From positions 1,420,830-1,484,829 of the forward strand of contig NZ_JOMH01000001.1 in assembly GCF_000711245.1 (NCBI RefSeq): DNA of 64,000 nt. Direction: 5' to 3'. The first letter of the stretch is position 1. Each line of letters opens with the position of its first letter. Below, piece after piece: positions 21,631 to 30,416 of the stretch. Origin of the DNA: Polycyclovorans algicola TG408 (GTDB lineage Bacteria > Pseudomonadota > Gammaproteobacteria > Nevskiales > Nevskiaceae). The position numbers and the translations under genes were made by a program. The notes under the pieces are model-generated. The model ran no database searches. It worked only from the letters and a program-made list of their open reading frames with translations, and had not been told where the DNA came from.

Positions 21631-21894
21631 TCACAGTTGCCACTGCAAGAGGCGTTCCGCAATCAGCTCGGTGTTGATTGGGTAGTGACCTTCGGCGATG
21701 GCGTCGCGCAATTCACTGAGGCGCGAGGCCTGTTGCAACGGGGATTGCGGCGTGGCACCCGGAGCCCGCGCGGCATCCGACAGCGACAGCCGCTGTGATC
21801 GGTCGACCGCCGTAGCAGGCTCGGCGCCACTGGGTGGGGCGGCGGGCGACGCGGCAGGCATCGCGGCAATGTGGGTAAGGGGCGTGACTTTCAT
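21631..21894 (-). CDS. flgM: Anti-sigma-28 factor FlgM
   Basis: Holds the flagellar sigma factor FliA inactive until it is exported through the finished hook-basal body. The 87-residue product has a disordered Ala/Pro-rich N-terminus and the conserved C-terminal sigma-binding helices SRLSELRDAIAEGHYPINTE followed by LIAERLLQ. ATG 21894 is chosen because a sigma-28 promoter lies 30 bp upstream, inside the region a longer reading frame would need. flgM from its own sigma-28 promoter is the classic class 3 arrangement. Confidence 0.85.
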   Translation of the reverse strand: MKVTPLTHIAAMPAASPAAPPSGAEPATAVDRSQRLSLSDAARAPGATPQSPLQQASRLSELRDAIAEGHYPINTELIAERLLQWQL

Positions 21895-21923
21895 GACGGG
21901 TTCCGCACAAGGAGGTTGCCCAG

Positions 21924-21950
21924 CTATCGGCGCCGTGTCGGAAAACTTGA
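21924..21950 (-). promoter_or_regulatory. Sigma-28 (FliA) promoter of flgM
   Basis: On the minus strand TCAAGTTT (21950-21943), an 11-bp spacer, then GCCGATAG (21931-21924). The FliA consensus is TAAAGTTT-N11-GCCGATAA, so 14 of 16 positions match with exact spacing. It places flgM, the FlgN-like gene and the PilZ gene in the late flagellar class. Confidence 0.85.
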
Positions 21951-22035
21951 GGCCCTGTCGGAAATTCGTCACGGGTGATGCGCGAGGGTCGAGACGCCAG
22001 TCGTCCGTCATGCCGCATGCGCCTTGCCTGCCCAC

Positions 22036-22070
22036 AAAAAAGGCCGCAGCGCCATCGCGACTGCGGCCTT
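22036..22070 (-). terminator. Rho-independent terminator of mscS
   Basis: On the minus strand AAGGCCGCAG and CTGCGGCCTT form a perfect 10-bp stem followed by TTTTTTGTG. It lies 20 bp after the mscS stop and insulates the flagellar unit downstream. Confidence 0.82.
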
Positions 22071-22089
22071 GTTCGTCGCCGGTTGGGGC

Positions 22090-22938
22090 CTACTTGGTTT
22101 CGGCGACGCTGGCGCCTTTGTCGTTGGCCGGCGGCATGCCAATGTGATGCACGGTGCGCTGCGGGAAGGGAATTTCGATGCCTTCTTCGTCGAAGCGCAG
22201 CTTGATGCGCTCGATCATGTCGCAGTGCGTGGCCCACCAGTCGCCGGTGTTGACCCAGAAGCGCACCGCGAAGTCGACCGAGCTCTCGCCCAGGTTCTTC
22301 ACCATGACGGCGCTGGCCGGTTCCTCCAGGCGTCGCGGCTCATTGGCGACCAGTTCTTCGAGGATGCGCTTGGCCTTGAGCAGGTCCGAGCTGTACCCGA
22401 TGCCGATGGTCAGGTCCATGCGCCGCGTCGGCAGCGCCGAAAAATTGGTGATGACGTTGGTCGTGACGTTGTTGTTGGGCACGATCACAAACTGGTTGTC
22501 GAGCGACTTGAGCACGGTGTGGATGATCTTGATTTCATCGACCACGCCCATCTCGCCGCCGATCTTGACGAAGTCACCTTTTCTGAAGGGGCGGAACAGA
22601 ATCAGGATCACGCCGGCTGCGAGACTCGACAGTTGGCCTTGCAGCGACAGACCAATGGCCAGTGCCGCACCACCGAGGATTGCGGCGGCCGATGTGGTGC
22701 TGACCCCCACCTGGCCGAGCGCCGAGATGATGACCACCGCCATCGCAAAGCCGTAAATCACGTTGCTGAGGAAGGTGACGAGGGTCTCGTCCATCTTCGC
22801 CCGCATCATGCCCTTCTTGATCAGGTTGATCGCGATTCGGACCACCCATTTGCCGATGATGAAAATCGCCAGCGCAGCGAGCACCTTGATCAGAAACGGT
22901 TGCGCTGTGGCCAGAAAGGCCTCTAGGTCAAACGGCAT
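22090..22938 (-). CDS. mscS: Small-conductance mechanosensitive channel MscS
   Basis: Heptameric inner-membrane valve that opens under membrane tension in hypo-osmotic shock. The 282-residue product has three N-terminal helices, the pore helix TM3 (about 88-125) with the Gly/Ala pattern ILGGAALAIGLSLQGQLSSL, the beta domain (FRKGDFVKIGGEMGVVDEIK, VIVPNNNVTTNVITNFS) and a C-terminal alpha/beta cage, close to E. coli MscS (286). The Shine-Dalgarno GAAGGGG lies seven bases before the ATG inside the 3' arm of a strong hairpin, so translation may be structure-controlled. Confidence 0.93.
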   Translation of the reverse strand: MPFDLEAFLATAQPFLIKVLAALAIFIIGKWVVRIAINLIKKGMMRAKMDETLVTFLSNVIYGFAMAVVIISALGQVGVSTTSAAAILGGAALAIGLSLQGQLSSLAAGVILILFRPFRKGDFVKIGGEMGVVDEIKIIHTVLKSLDNQFVIVPNNNVTTNVITNFSALPTRRMDLTIGIGYSSDLLKAKRILEELVANEPRRLEEPASAVMVKNLGESSVDFAVRFWVNTGDWWATHCDMIERIKLRFDEEGIEIPFPQRTVHHIGMPPANDKGASVAETK

Positions 22939-22939
22939 G

Positions 22940-22978
22940 AAAATGCCCCTTCAATCGTTGCGAATGAAGGGGCATTTT
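22940..22978 (-). terminator. 14-bp perfect hairpin between the SDR gene and mscS, containing the mscS ribosome site
   Basis: Arms 22978-22965 (AAAATGCCCCTTCA) and 22953-22940 (TGAAGGGGCATTTT) pair perfectly around an 11-base loop. The terminal TTTT makes it terminator-like for the upstream SDR gene, while the 3' arm carries the mscS Shine-Dalgarno. Confidence 0.6.
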
Positions 22979-23023
22979 GGCAGCTAGGGGAGCTTGCTGC
23001 AGCGCAGCACCATGAAGCGGCTC

Positions 23024-23788
<765 letters not shown>

Positions 23789-23912
23789 GCTTGAAACTCC
23801 TCTTTGGGATGTTGTGCCGTTGATGGGTGCCGCGTATTCAAGTGCCGCAGCGGCCGTGCCGTGCCAGCCTTTTGGAGATGCTGGTTTGAGCAATCACCCG
23901 GCCGATTCAACC

Positions 23913-23969
23913 GTAGGTCGGCCTTCAGGCCGACAGGCAATATGGGTGTCGGGTTGAAACCCGACCTAC
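23913..23969. repeat. Second REP family, inverted pair
   Basis: Two hairpins, GTAGGTCGGCCTTCAGGCCG (23913 onward, ending 23937) and TGTCGGGTTGAAACCCGACC (23947 onward, ending 23969), lie head to head with GTAGG/CCTAC at the outer ends. The sequence is unrelated to the GGCTGGGT-type repeats elsewhere in the window. The right end supplies the stop codon of the DUF4399 lipoprotein gene. Confidence 0.75.
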
Positions 23970-24484
23970 CGCACCGTGATGGTGATTTTCTCCGACATCA
24001 CCGGCGGGTTGTGCGGCCGGTGCAGGCCGTCGCCCAGCAGCAGCTGCAGCGTGTGCTCGCCGGGCTCAAGGCTGACCGTGGTTTCGGTCTGGCCGCCGCC
24101 GAAATGGACGATCTGTTCGGTGGCGGGCAACGACCCTTCCATCGACACCTCGGGCTCGTCGATCAGCAGATGGTGATGGCCGGTGTTTTCGGTCATGTCA
24201 CCGGCGGGCGCGACGTCCATGTTGCGCAGGCCAAACACGACCTTCACTTCTCCTTCGATTTCGTCGCCGTCGGCGGGCGAGACGAAGTACACCTCGGCCC
24301 CTTCGGGGGCCGTCGATGTGGCCGGCGGCGCGGCTTCTGCTGTCGGGCTGGCGGCCGGCGTTGCCTCGGCAGTGGGGCTGGGCGCGGCTTCGGGCGTGGA
24401 CGCGGGCGCAGCGCTCTGCTCGGGCGAGCAGGCGGCCAGCGCCATGGCGGCGGCGAGCAATACAACGTGGTCAATGCGGAACAT
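23966..24484 (-). CDS. DUF4399-domain lipoprotein
   Basis: Function unknown. ATG 24484 (GGAG upstream) gives 172 residues with a lipoprotein signal (lipobox LAAC), an Ala/Pro/Thr-rich linker of PTAEAxP-like repeats (about 22-65) and a C-terminal DUF4399 domain: VYFVSPADGDEIEGEVKVVF, GLRNMDVAPAGD and the His-rich NTGHHHLLIDEP. The His cluster suggests metal binding, but that is inference. The reading frame ends inside a REP element. Confidence 0.8.
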   Translation of the reverse strand: MFRIDHVVLLAAAMALAACSPEQSAAPASTPEAAPSPTAEATPAASPTAEAAPPATSTAPEGAEVYFVSPADGDEIEGEVKVVFGLRNMDVAPAGDMTENTGHHHLLIDEPEVSMEGSLPATEQIVHFGGGQTETTVSLEPGEHTLQLLLGDGLHRPHNPPVMSEKITITVR

Positions 24485-24755
24485 GAGAATCTCCGGGTTG
24501 AAAATATTTCGGGCCGACACCGCTGGAGGCGGGCGGGCTTGCACTATACTGCCGCCGCCCGAACCTGCCCTGACGCGGCGTATTCGGTTGACGCGAGCCT
24601 GATCCCTGACGATTTCGGTGTTGCGTCTTGCCTTAAAGCGAGACCCGTCGTTGACGCCCCACCGTGCAGGCGTCCGCACCCAAGTCGGTCCCCCGCGTAT
24701 TCACTTTCTGCACGGCCTTTCTAGCGCCGTTGACCCGGCTTACGGAGTCTTATCC

Positions 24756-26075
24756 ATGTCTTTTTCAGAACTCGGCCTCGATGCCGCTCTTATGCGTGCC
24801 ATCGAGCGTGAGGGTTACACCATTCCCACGCCCATCCAGGCCAAAGCCATTCCCGAAGTGCTGGCCGGCCGCGACGTGCTCGCCGCCGCCCAGACCGGCA
24901 CCGGCAAAACCGCCGCCTTCACCCTGCCGTTGCTGCAACACCTGCTGAACGTGCCGCGTGCCGGCGGCAAGGCGCCGCGCATTCTCGTGTTGGTGCCCAC
25001 CCGCGAGCTGGCCGCCCAGGTCGGTGAGTCGGTGGTCGCGTATGGCCGCGATGTGGCGGTCAAGCATGCGGTGATCTTTGGCGGCGTTGGCATCAACCCG
25101 CAGATTGACCGCGTTCGTCGCGGGCTGGACGTCATCATCGCCACGCCGGGTCGTCTGCTCGACCTCACCGGCCAGGGCGTGCTCGACCTGAGCAAGATCG
25201 AAATTCTGGTGCTGGACGAAGCCGACCGCATGCTCGACATGGGCTTCATGCCCGACATCAAGCGCGTGCTCAAGCTGGTGCCGGCCAAGCGCCAGAACCT
25301 GCTGTTCTCGGCCACCTTCTCGCCCGAAATTCGCGGCCTCGCCGAAGGGTTGCTCAACAACCCGGTGAGCATCGACATCGCGCCGCGCAACACCGCGACG
25401 CAGCTCGTTGACCAGCGCGCCATCTTTGCCGAAAAGGCCGACAAGGCCGGGCTGCTGGGCTTCATGGTGTCGCGAGGCAACTGGAAGCAGGTGCTGGTCT
25501 TCACCCGCACCAAGCACGGCGCCAACCGCCTGTGCGAGCGGCTCGAAAAAGACGGCCTCACCGCCGCCGCCCTGCACGGCAACAAGAGCCAGGGCGCCCG
25601 CACCAAGGCGCTGGCCGGCTTCAAGGACGGCAGCGTGCGCGTGCTGGTCGCCACCGACATTGCCGCGCGCGGTATCGACATCGAAAACCTGCCGCACGTC
25701 ATCAATTACGAGCTGCCCAACGTGCCGGAGGATTACGTGCACCGCATTGGCCGCACTGGCCGTGCTGGCGCCGTCGGCGAGGCGATCTCGCTGGTCAGCC
25801 GTGATGAGCGTGGCTACCTGAAGCAGATCGAGCGGCTGATTCATCAGACCATCCCGGTGTTTGTCATCGAGGGTTACACCCTCAGCGCGCGTGCTGACGC
25901 CCCCGGCGAAGCCGACGACCGCCCGGCACGTCCGCCGCAGCGTCAGGGCCAGCGGCGTGGTACCCCGGGCGGCGGTGGCGGCCCGCGTCCGCAAGGCCGT
26001 GGCGGCCGACCCGGCCCGGTCAAGGCGCAAAAAAGCGCCGAACACCTCAAAGGCATGAGCCGCAAGGTGCATTGA
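24756..26075 (+). CDS. rhlE: DEAD-box RNA helicase RhlE
   Basis: ATP-dependent RNA helicase involved in ribosome assembly and RNA turnover. ATG 24756 has GGAG eight bases upstream and gives 439 residues. Motifs in order: Q motif ([13 protein letters not shown]), I AQTGTGKT, Ia [14 protein letters not shown] ([14 protein letters not shown]), [16 protein letters not shown] and [12 protein letters not shown], then a basic Gly/Arg/Pro-rich tail. A TATACT box at 24546-24551 would give a leader of about 200 bases; long leaders are common in cold-induced helicase genes. Confidence 0.92.
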   Translation: MSFSELGLDAALMRAIEREGYTIPTPIQAKAIPEVLAGRDVLAAAQTGTGKTAAFTLPLLQHLLNVPRAGGKAPRILVLVPTRELAAQVGESVVAYGRDVAVKHAVIFGGVGINPQIDRVRRGLDVIIATPGRLLDLTGQGVLDLSKIEILVLDEADRMLDMGFMPDIKRVLKLVPAKRQNLLFSATFSPEIRGLAEGLLNNPVSIDIAPRNTATQLVDQRAIFAEKADKAGLLGFMVSRGNWKQVLVFTRTKHGANRLCERLEKDGLTAAALHGNKSQGARTKALAGFKDGSVRVLVATDIAARGIDIENLPHVINYELPNVPEDYVHRIGRTGRAGAVGEAISLVSRDERGYLKQIERLIHQTIPVFVIEGYTLSARADAPGEADDRPARPPQRQGQRRGTPGGGGGPRPQGRGGRPGPVKAQKSAEHLKGMSRKVH

Positions 26076-26115
26076 GCTTGCCCCGCGCGACAAGCGCGAC
26101 CCCGCTGCATCAAAA

Positions 26116-26148
26116 AGCCCGGACCCGCGATGGTCCGGGCTTTTTTTG
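26116..26148. terminator. Bidirectional terminator between rhlE and rimO
   Basis: Arms AGCCCGGACC and GGTCCGGGCT with loop CGCGAT and A/T runs on both sides (TTTTTTT on plus, TTTTT on minus). It serves the convergent rhlE and rimO genes. Confidence 0.85.
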
Positions 26149-26170
26149 TGGTGTGCCGCCGGGGTAATGC

Positions 26171-27490
26171 TCAGATCACTTCGGCGTTCAGGTCATGTTC
26201 GTCGGCTGCGATCACTTCGGCACGGACAATCTGCCCGGGCGTGAAATCGCCGTCGCTGGACAGATAGACCCGGCCGTCGATCTCGGGGGCGTCTGCCTTG
26301 GAGCGGCCGATGAGATAGCCGTCTTCATCGAAGCCGTCGATCATCACGTCAATCTCGCTGCCGATCTTGGCCTGCAGCTTGGCGGCGCTGCTCTCGGACT
26401 GCAGCGCCATGAAGCGTTCCTGGCGTTCCAGCTGCAGTTCGGGCGGCACCGGGTTGGCCAGCGCATTGGCGGCGGCGCCCTCTACGGGGGAATAGGTGAA
26501 GCAGCCCACGCGGTCGAGCTGGGCTGCTTCCAGCCAGTCGAGCAGTTCGTCGAACTCGTCTTCAGTCTCACCGGGGAAGCCGACGATGAAGGTGCTGCGC
26601 AGGGTGATGTCGGGGCAGATCTCGCGCCAGCGGTGGATGCGCGCCAAGGTATTTTCGGCAAAGGCCGGGCGCTTCATGCGCTTGAGCACGCTGGGGCTGC
26701 CGTGCTGAAACGGAATGTCGAGGTAGGGCAGGATTTTGTTGTCCGCCATCAGCGGAATGATCTCGTCGACGTGCGGGTAGGGGTAGACGTAGTGCAGACG
26801 CACCCACGCGTCGAGCGACCCTAGGCCTTCGCAGAGGTCTTTCATCTGCGCACGGTATTCGCGGCCCTGCCAAGTGCCGGGCGCGTACTTCAGATCGACG
26901 CCGTAGGCGCTGGTGTCCTGCGAGATGACCAGAAGCTCGCGCACGCCAGCCTTCACCAGACGCTCGCCCTCGCGCAGCACCTCGTCGATGGGGCGCGACA
27001 CCAGCTTGCCGCGCATCGACGGAATGATGCAGAAGCTGCACTTGTGGTTGCAGCCTTCTGAAATTTTCAGATAGGCGTAGTGACGCGGCGTGAGTTTGAT
27101 TCCCTGCGGCGGCACCAGGTCCATGAACGGATCGTGCTGCGGCGGCACCGCCTGATGCAGCGCGGTCATCACCGAGGTGAAGTCCTGCGGGCCGCTGATC
27201 GAAAGCACATCGGGGAAGCGCTCGCGAATCTTGTCGCGGTGGCTGCCCACGCCCATGCAGCCGGTGACGATCACCTTGCCGTTTTCGGCCATGGCCTCGC
27301 CGATCGCGTCCAGCGACTCCTCCACCGCCGAGTCGATGAAGCCGCAGGTGTTGACGATCACCACCTTGGCGCCGGCGTAGTCCGGGGCGGTGTCGTAGCC
27401 CTCGGCGCGCAGCTGGGTGAGGATGCGCTCCGAGTCGACCAGCGCCTTGGGGCAACCGAGTGACACAAAGCCGACTTTGGGGGCAGACAT
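26171..27490 (-). CDS. rimO: Ribosomal protein S12 methylthiotransferase RimO
   Basis: Radical-SAM enzyme that adds a methylthio group to Asp88 of ribosomal protein S12. From ATG 27490 the product is 439 residues. The MTTase N-domain has three Cys ([34 protein letters not shown]), the radical-SAM core has CxxxCxxC in [18 protein letters not shown], and a C-terminal TRAM domain follows. The sequence matches RimO rather than MiaB in [10 protein letters not shown] and SQDTSAYG. Single-gene unit ending at the shared terminator. Confidence 0.94.
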   Translation of the reverse strand: MSAPKVGFVSLGCPKALVDSERILTQLRAEGYDTAPDYAGAKVVIVNTCGFIDSAVEESLDAIGEAMAENGKVIVTGCMGVGSHRDKIRERFPDVLSISGPQDFTSVMTALHQAVPPQHDPFMDLVPPQGIKLTPRHYAYLKISEGCNHKCSFCIIPSMRGKLVSRPIDEVLREGERLVKAGVRELLVISQDTSAYGVDLKYAPGTWQGREYRAQMKDLCEGLGSLDAWVRLHYVYPYPHVDEIIPLMADNKILPYLDIPFQHGSPSVLKRMKRPAFAENTLARIHRWREICPDITLRSTFIVGFPGETEDEFDELLDWLEAAQLDRVGCFTYSPVEGAAANALANPVPPELQLERQERFMALQSESSAAKLQAKIGSEIDVMIDGFDEDGYLIGRSKADAPEIDGRVYLSSDGDFTPGQIVRAEVIAADEHDLNAEVI

Positions 27491-27601
27491 GGCGAACACC
27501 GGCTAGATACTGCAAAAAGGGCGCGTAGTGTAGCGGCGCGCGCGCCCCCGGCAGGGCTTGGCCCCGGCACACTGTGCACAAACCTTTTTGATGGATACGA
27601 C

Positions 27602-28339
27602 ATGGACGACAGTGCCTGGGTCGGGCAACACGTGCTGGTGGTGGGCGCCTCGCGCGGCATCGGGGCCGCGCTGGTGGACGCGCTGCTGGCGCGCGGCGCG
27701 GCGCACGTCTGGGCCGCGAGCCGGACCGGTGCGGGCCTTGATGACGATCGGGTCACCCGGCTGACCCTGGACGCCACCGACGAAGCCAGTCTGCAAGCCG
27801 CCGTGGTCAGGATCCGGCAAACCACCCAGTTGCTGGGCGCCGTCATCCACACGCCCGGCCTGCTGCAAAACGATGCCATCCGTCCCGAGCGACGCATGCA
27901 AGACATCACCCTCGATGCGCTGCGCGCCAGCTTCGCGGTCAATGCGTTTGCCCCCATCCTCACGGCCAAGCATCTGCTGCCGCTGCTGTGGCACGGCGAG
28001 CGTGCCGTCTTCGCCAGTCTGTCGGCGCGGGTGGGCTCCATCGGCGACAACCAGTTGGGCGGCTGGTACAGCTATCGTGCTGCCAAAGCCGCGCAGAACC
28101 AGCTCATCCACACCGCCGCCATCGAAGCGGCGAGAAAGTCCAAGGCTCTCATTTGTTGCACCCTGCACCCCGGCACTGTCGATACGGGGCTTTCAAAGCC
28201 CTTTCAGGCCGGTGTGAAAGCCGAAAAACTGTTTTCCCCCGAGCGCGCCGCGCATCAGTTGCTGGATGTCCTTGCCGGGCTCAAACCCGCGGACAGCGGC
28301 GGGTTCTTCGCGTGGGACGGGCAGCGGGTGGTGTGGTAA
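27602..28339 (+). CDS. SDR oxidoreductase, C-factor (CsgA)-like
   Basis: Short-chain dehydrogenase/reductase of unknown substrate. The 245-residue product has the Rossmann motif VVGASRGIGAALVDALLA, the NAG-equivalent IHTPGLL, the active-site Ser region FASLSARVGSIGD and YRAAKAAQNQL with the catalytic Tyr and Lys. The end (PADSGGFFAWDGQRVVW) is typical of the bacterial C-factor-like group. It is divergent from rimO and stands alone. Confidence 0.78.
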   Translation: MDDSAWVGQHVLVVGASRGIGAALVDALLARGAAHVWAASRTGAGLDDDRVTRLTLDATDEASLQAAVVRIRQTTQLLGAVIHTPGLLQNDAIRPERRMQDITLDALRASFAVNAFAPILTAKHLLPLLWHGERAVFASLSARVGSIGDNQLGGWYSYRAAKAAQNQLIHTAAIEAARKSKALICCTLHPGTVDTGLSKPFQAGVKAEKLFSPERAAHQLLDVLAGLKPADSGGFFAWDGQRVVW

Positions 28340-28352
28340 GCCGGTGCCCTGT

Positions 28353-28383
28353 TGACGCCTTCCCGGTGGCCTGAAGGGCGTCA
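28353..28383 (+). terminator. Weak hairpin after the C-factor-like SDR gene
   Basis: TGACGCCTTC and GAAGGGCGTCA can pair with one bulged base. No T-run follows, so it may be only a transcript-end stem or part of the leader of the next gene. Confidence 0.3.
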
Positions 28384-28417
28384 CGGAATCATTCAATCGC
28401 AATTGAGGTGAAATCAA

Positions 28418-29320
28418 ATGGTTGGGGCGAGTACCGCGTTTGTTGCACTGGCCGCCCTTTGCTGGGGCGTGTCGGGGGGCATTGGCGGCATTCTGATGGC
28501 AGGTGGCTGGGACGCCTTCGTTGTGTCTCTTTACCGCGGTTTGATCGGGCTCTTGTTCGTGCTGGCATGGCTGTTGTTGCGGCCACGCGGGAGCGGATTA
28601 GCCAGCCGCAAATTGTGGTTCTGGTCGGCAATTGCCGGCTTGGGCGTCACCGGCAATTTCGCCTTTTATTTCGTGAGCATCGCGCAGGGAAGCGTCGCCG
28701 TCGCGGTCTCGCTGATGTATTGCGCCCCCGTCTTCGTTTACCTCGTGTCTTTCGTCTTGAAACTTGAAAAGCCCACCCTGGGCAAAGGGGTGGCTATTGC
28801 GGTGGTGATGCTCGGCATCGTGTTGCTCACACAGATCTATGATGTCGGGGCCAGTGGCGTCACCGTTCTGGGGGTGGGTGCCGGCTTGCTTGCCGGGTTG
28901 TCATACGCCGTGTTTATTTTCGGCTTCAAGTACGCCGCGCCGCATGGCAGCCCGCAGGCGATTCTCACCATCGCATTCGCGGTGCTGGTCGTCGTGCTTG
29001 TGTTGCCGGCCGACGTTGATCAGATGGCTGCGGTGCTGAATTCATCAATGTGGCCCCTGTTCGTGGCGCTGGGTGTCCTCGGCGCAGGCCTGTCGTTCGT
29101 TCTTTACATCATTGGCCTGAAGAATACGGCGCCGGCTGTTGCGTCAATCATTGCCATGGTCGAGCCGGTGACCGCGGCGGTTTTCGGCGTCGTGGTGTTG
29201 AACGAAAACCTGGCGGCACCGCAGATCTTGGGGATGGGGCTGATCCTGGTGACGGTCACCGCCTTGAGCCTCTCCACGCGCGTCGCGGCGAAGCCGGTCG
29301 ACTCGGCTGCAGGCGACTAG
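28418..29320 (+). CDS. EamA-family (DMT superfamily) permease
   Basis: Inner-membrane transporter of the drug/metabolite superfamily; substrate unknown. The 300-residue product has ten hydrophobic segments in two EamA repeats. The second repeat starts near residue 150 and contains the conserved SYALFIFG-like SYAVFIFGFKYA and the terminal signature ASIIAMVEPVTAAVFGVVVL NENL. TGAGGTG lies at good spacing before ATG 28418. The stop codon is the first element of a palindromic repeat (CTAG at 29317-29320). Confidence 0.88.
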   Translation: MVGASTAFVALAALCWGVSGGIGGILMAGGWDAFVVSLYRGLIGLLFVLAWLLLRPRGSGLASRKLWFWSAIAGLGVTGNFAFYFVSIAQGSVAVAVSLMYCAPVFVYLVSFVLKLEKPTLGKGVAIAVVMLGIVLLTQIYDVGASGVTVLGVGAGLLAGLSYAVFIFGFKYAAPHGSPQAILTIAFAVLVVVLVLPADVDQMAAVLNSSMWPLFVALGVLGAGLSFVLYIIGLKNTAPAVASIIAMVEPVTAAVFGVVVLNENLAAPQILGMGLILVTVTALSLSTRVAAKPVDSAAGD

Positions 29321-29588
29321 GGCCTGTTAACAATTGGCGCATCGCTGCGGCCGAGTTGGTTCTGGCCTTGGGCGAGGCGGGAGAAGCGCGGTTTGGTTAT
29401 TCCAAACAAGCGACGACCAACGAAGTCCAGGGCCAGAACCGGCCGGCCCCTTCGGGTTGCTGTCTGTTTTTCCGCCATGCGGCGTTGCTCCTTCGTCATT
29501 TGGAATCGCCAGATTTCCTCAGTCGCGCCTTGCCTGGCGAAAAAACAGACGGCAACGCAGCGATTCGGCAATTGTTAACAGGCCCTAG
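29317..29588. repeat. 272-bp nested palindromic element with perfect 20-bp terminal inverted repeats
   Basis: The ends CTAGGGCCTGTTAACAATTG (29317-29336) and its exact inverse (29569-29588) continue, with two mismatches, into ATCGCTGCG on both sides. Inside, further arms pair: GGTTCTGGCC with GGCCAGAACC, TTTGG with CCAAA around TTATT, and TTGCTGTCTGTTTTTCCGCC with its near-inverse close to the right end. Short frames on both strands are by-products of this symmetry. It looks like a MITE-type or REP-type element. The left copy of CTAG contains the EamA stop codon and the right end touches the insertion sequence. Confidence 0.8.
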
Positions 29589-30416
29589 GCAGTGTCGTCA
29601 CGAGATTGTGAGCCAAAGGACCATGCACCGAATCTGGGCAGCGGCGAGGAAAGAGGACAGGTTCTTGGCGTAACGCGTGGCGATGCCACGCCATTGCTTG
29701 AGATGCAAGAACGCATTCTCGACCAAGTGCCGCTGACGATACAGGTGCTTGTCGAATTCGCGTAGCACCTTGCGGTTCTTGCGCGGGGGGATTTCCGCCC
29801 GCATTCCTTGTGCTTGAGCCTGCTCAATGATTGTGTTGCTGTCATAACCCTTGTCAGCGATCAGGTGCTCGGCACTGAAGCCTTGGATCAGGGTTGAAGC
29901 TTCCACACAATCCGCTCGGGTAGCTTCTGTAGCAAGGATTCGGACCGGCATACCATGCGCATCCACGGCCAGATGTATCTTGGTGTTGAGCCCCCTTTTG
30001 TACGACCGATGCCTTGATTGCCCCCGCGAGCACCGGCCGCATGAGGGTGAACCTTGCAATGGCTGGCATCAATCATCAACCACTCGAAGTCAGGCTCGTC
30101 GATCAAGCGGTCGAGCAAGGCTTCCCACACGCCGCTATCGCGCCAGCGACAGAAGCGTCGATGCGTGTTTTTCCAATCGCCGTAGGCCGGAGGCAAGTCG
30201 CGCCAAGGAGCCCCCGTCCGCACAATCCACAGGACCGCATTGATGAACTGGCGATTGTTCTTGGCGACGCCGCCCCACTGCCCGGCTTGACCAGGCAGAT
30301 GGGGTTCAAGCAACGCCCAGTCTCGATCCGAAAGATCGTGGCGACGAAAGGACTCCTTCATAAGATCGCTCGTTGTGGCCTTGAGGGGCGCTTATCATAT
30401 CTCGTGACGACACAGC
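29589..30416 (-). mobile_element. IS5-family (IS427-like) insertion sequence, about 828 bp
   Basis: Terminal inverted repeats share GTGTCGTCACGAGAT (left from 29592, right ending 30413) and two overlapping frames encode a DDE transposase by a -1 shift, both features of the IS427 group. The left flank is CTAG, the right flank TTAG, so the target duplication is imperfect or the exact ends are off by one or two bases. The left end abuts the palindromic element; the right end abuts the FkbM gene stop. Confidence 0.88.
29598..30361 (-). CDS. IS5-family transposase made by programmed -1 frameshift
   Basis: ORFA starts at ATG 30361 and runs to 29888 (157 codons); ORFB lies in the -1 frame and ends at 29598, inside the left terminal repeat. 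The frames meet at the slippery heptamer A AAA GGG (29999-29993). The fused protein has the N-terminal IS5 region (SDRDWALLEPHLPG, VLWIVRTGAPWRDLP), the first catalytic Asp in MIDASHCKVHPH, the second in LIADKGYDSNTI and the Glu in HLVENAFLHLKQWRGIATRY. All DDE residues are present, so it may still be active. Confidence 0.85.

Noticed and set aside
21895-22035. Longer start for flgM
   Set aside because: The extension would contain the flgM sigma-28 promoter and shows no conserved FlgM sequence.
29317-29588. Two 84-codon frames, one per strand, inside the palindromic element
   Set aside because: Both end in IVNRP only because the termini are inverted copies; no start signals or family.
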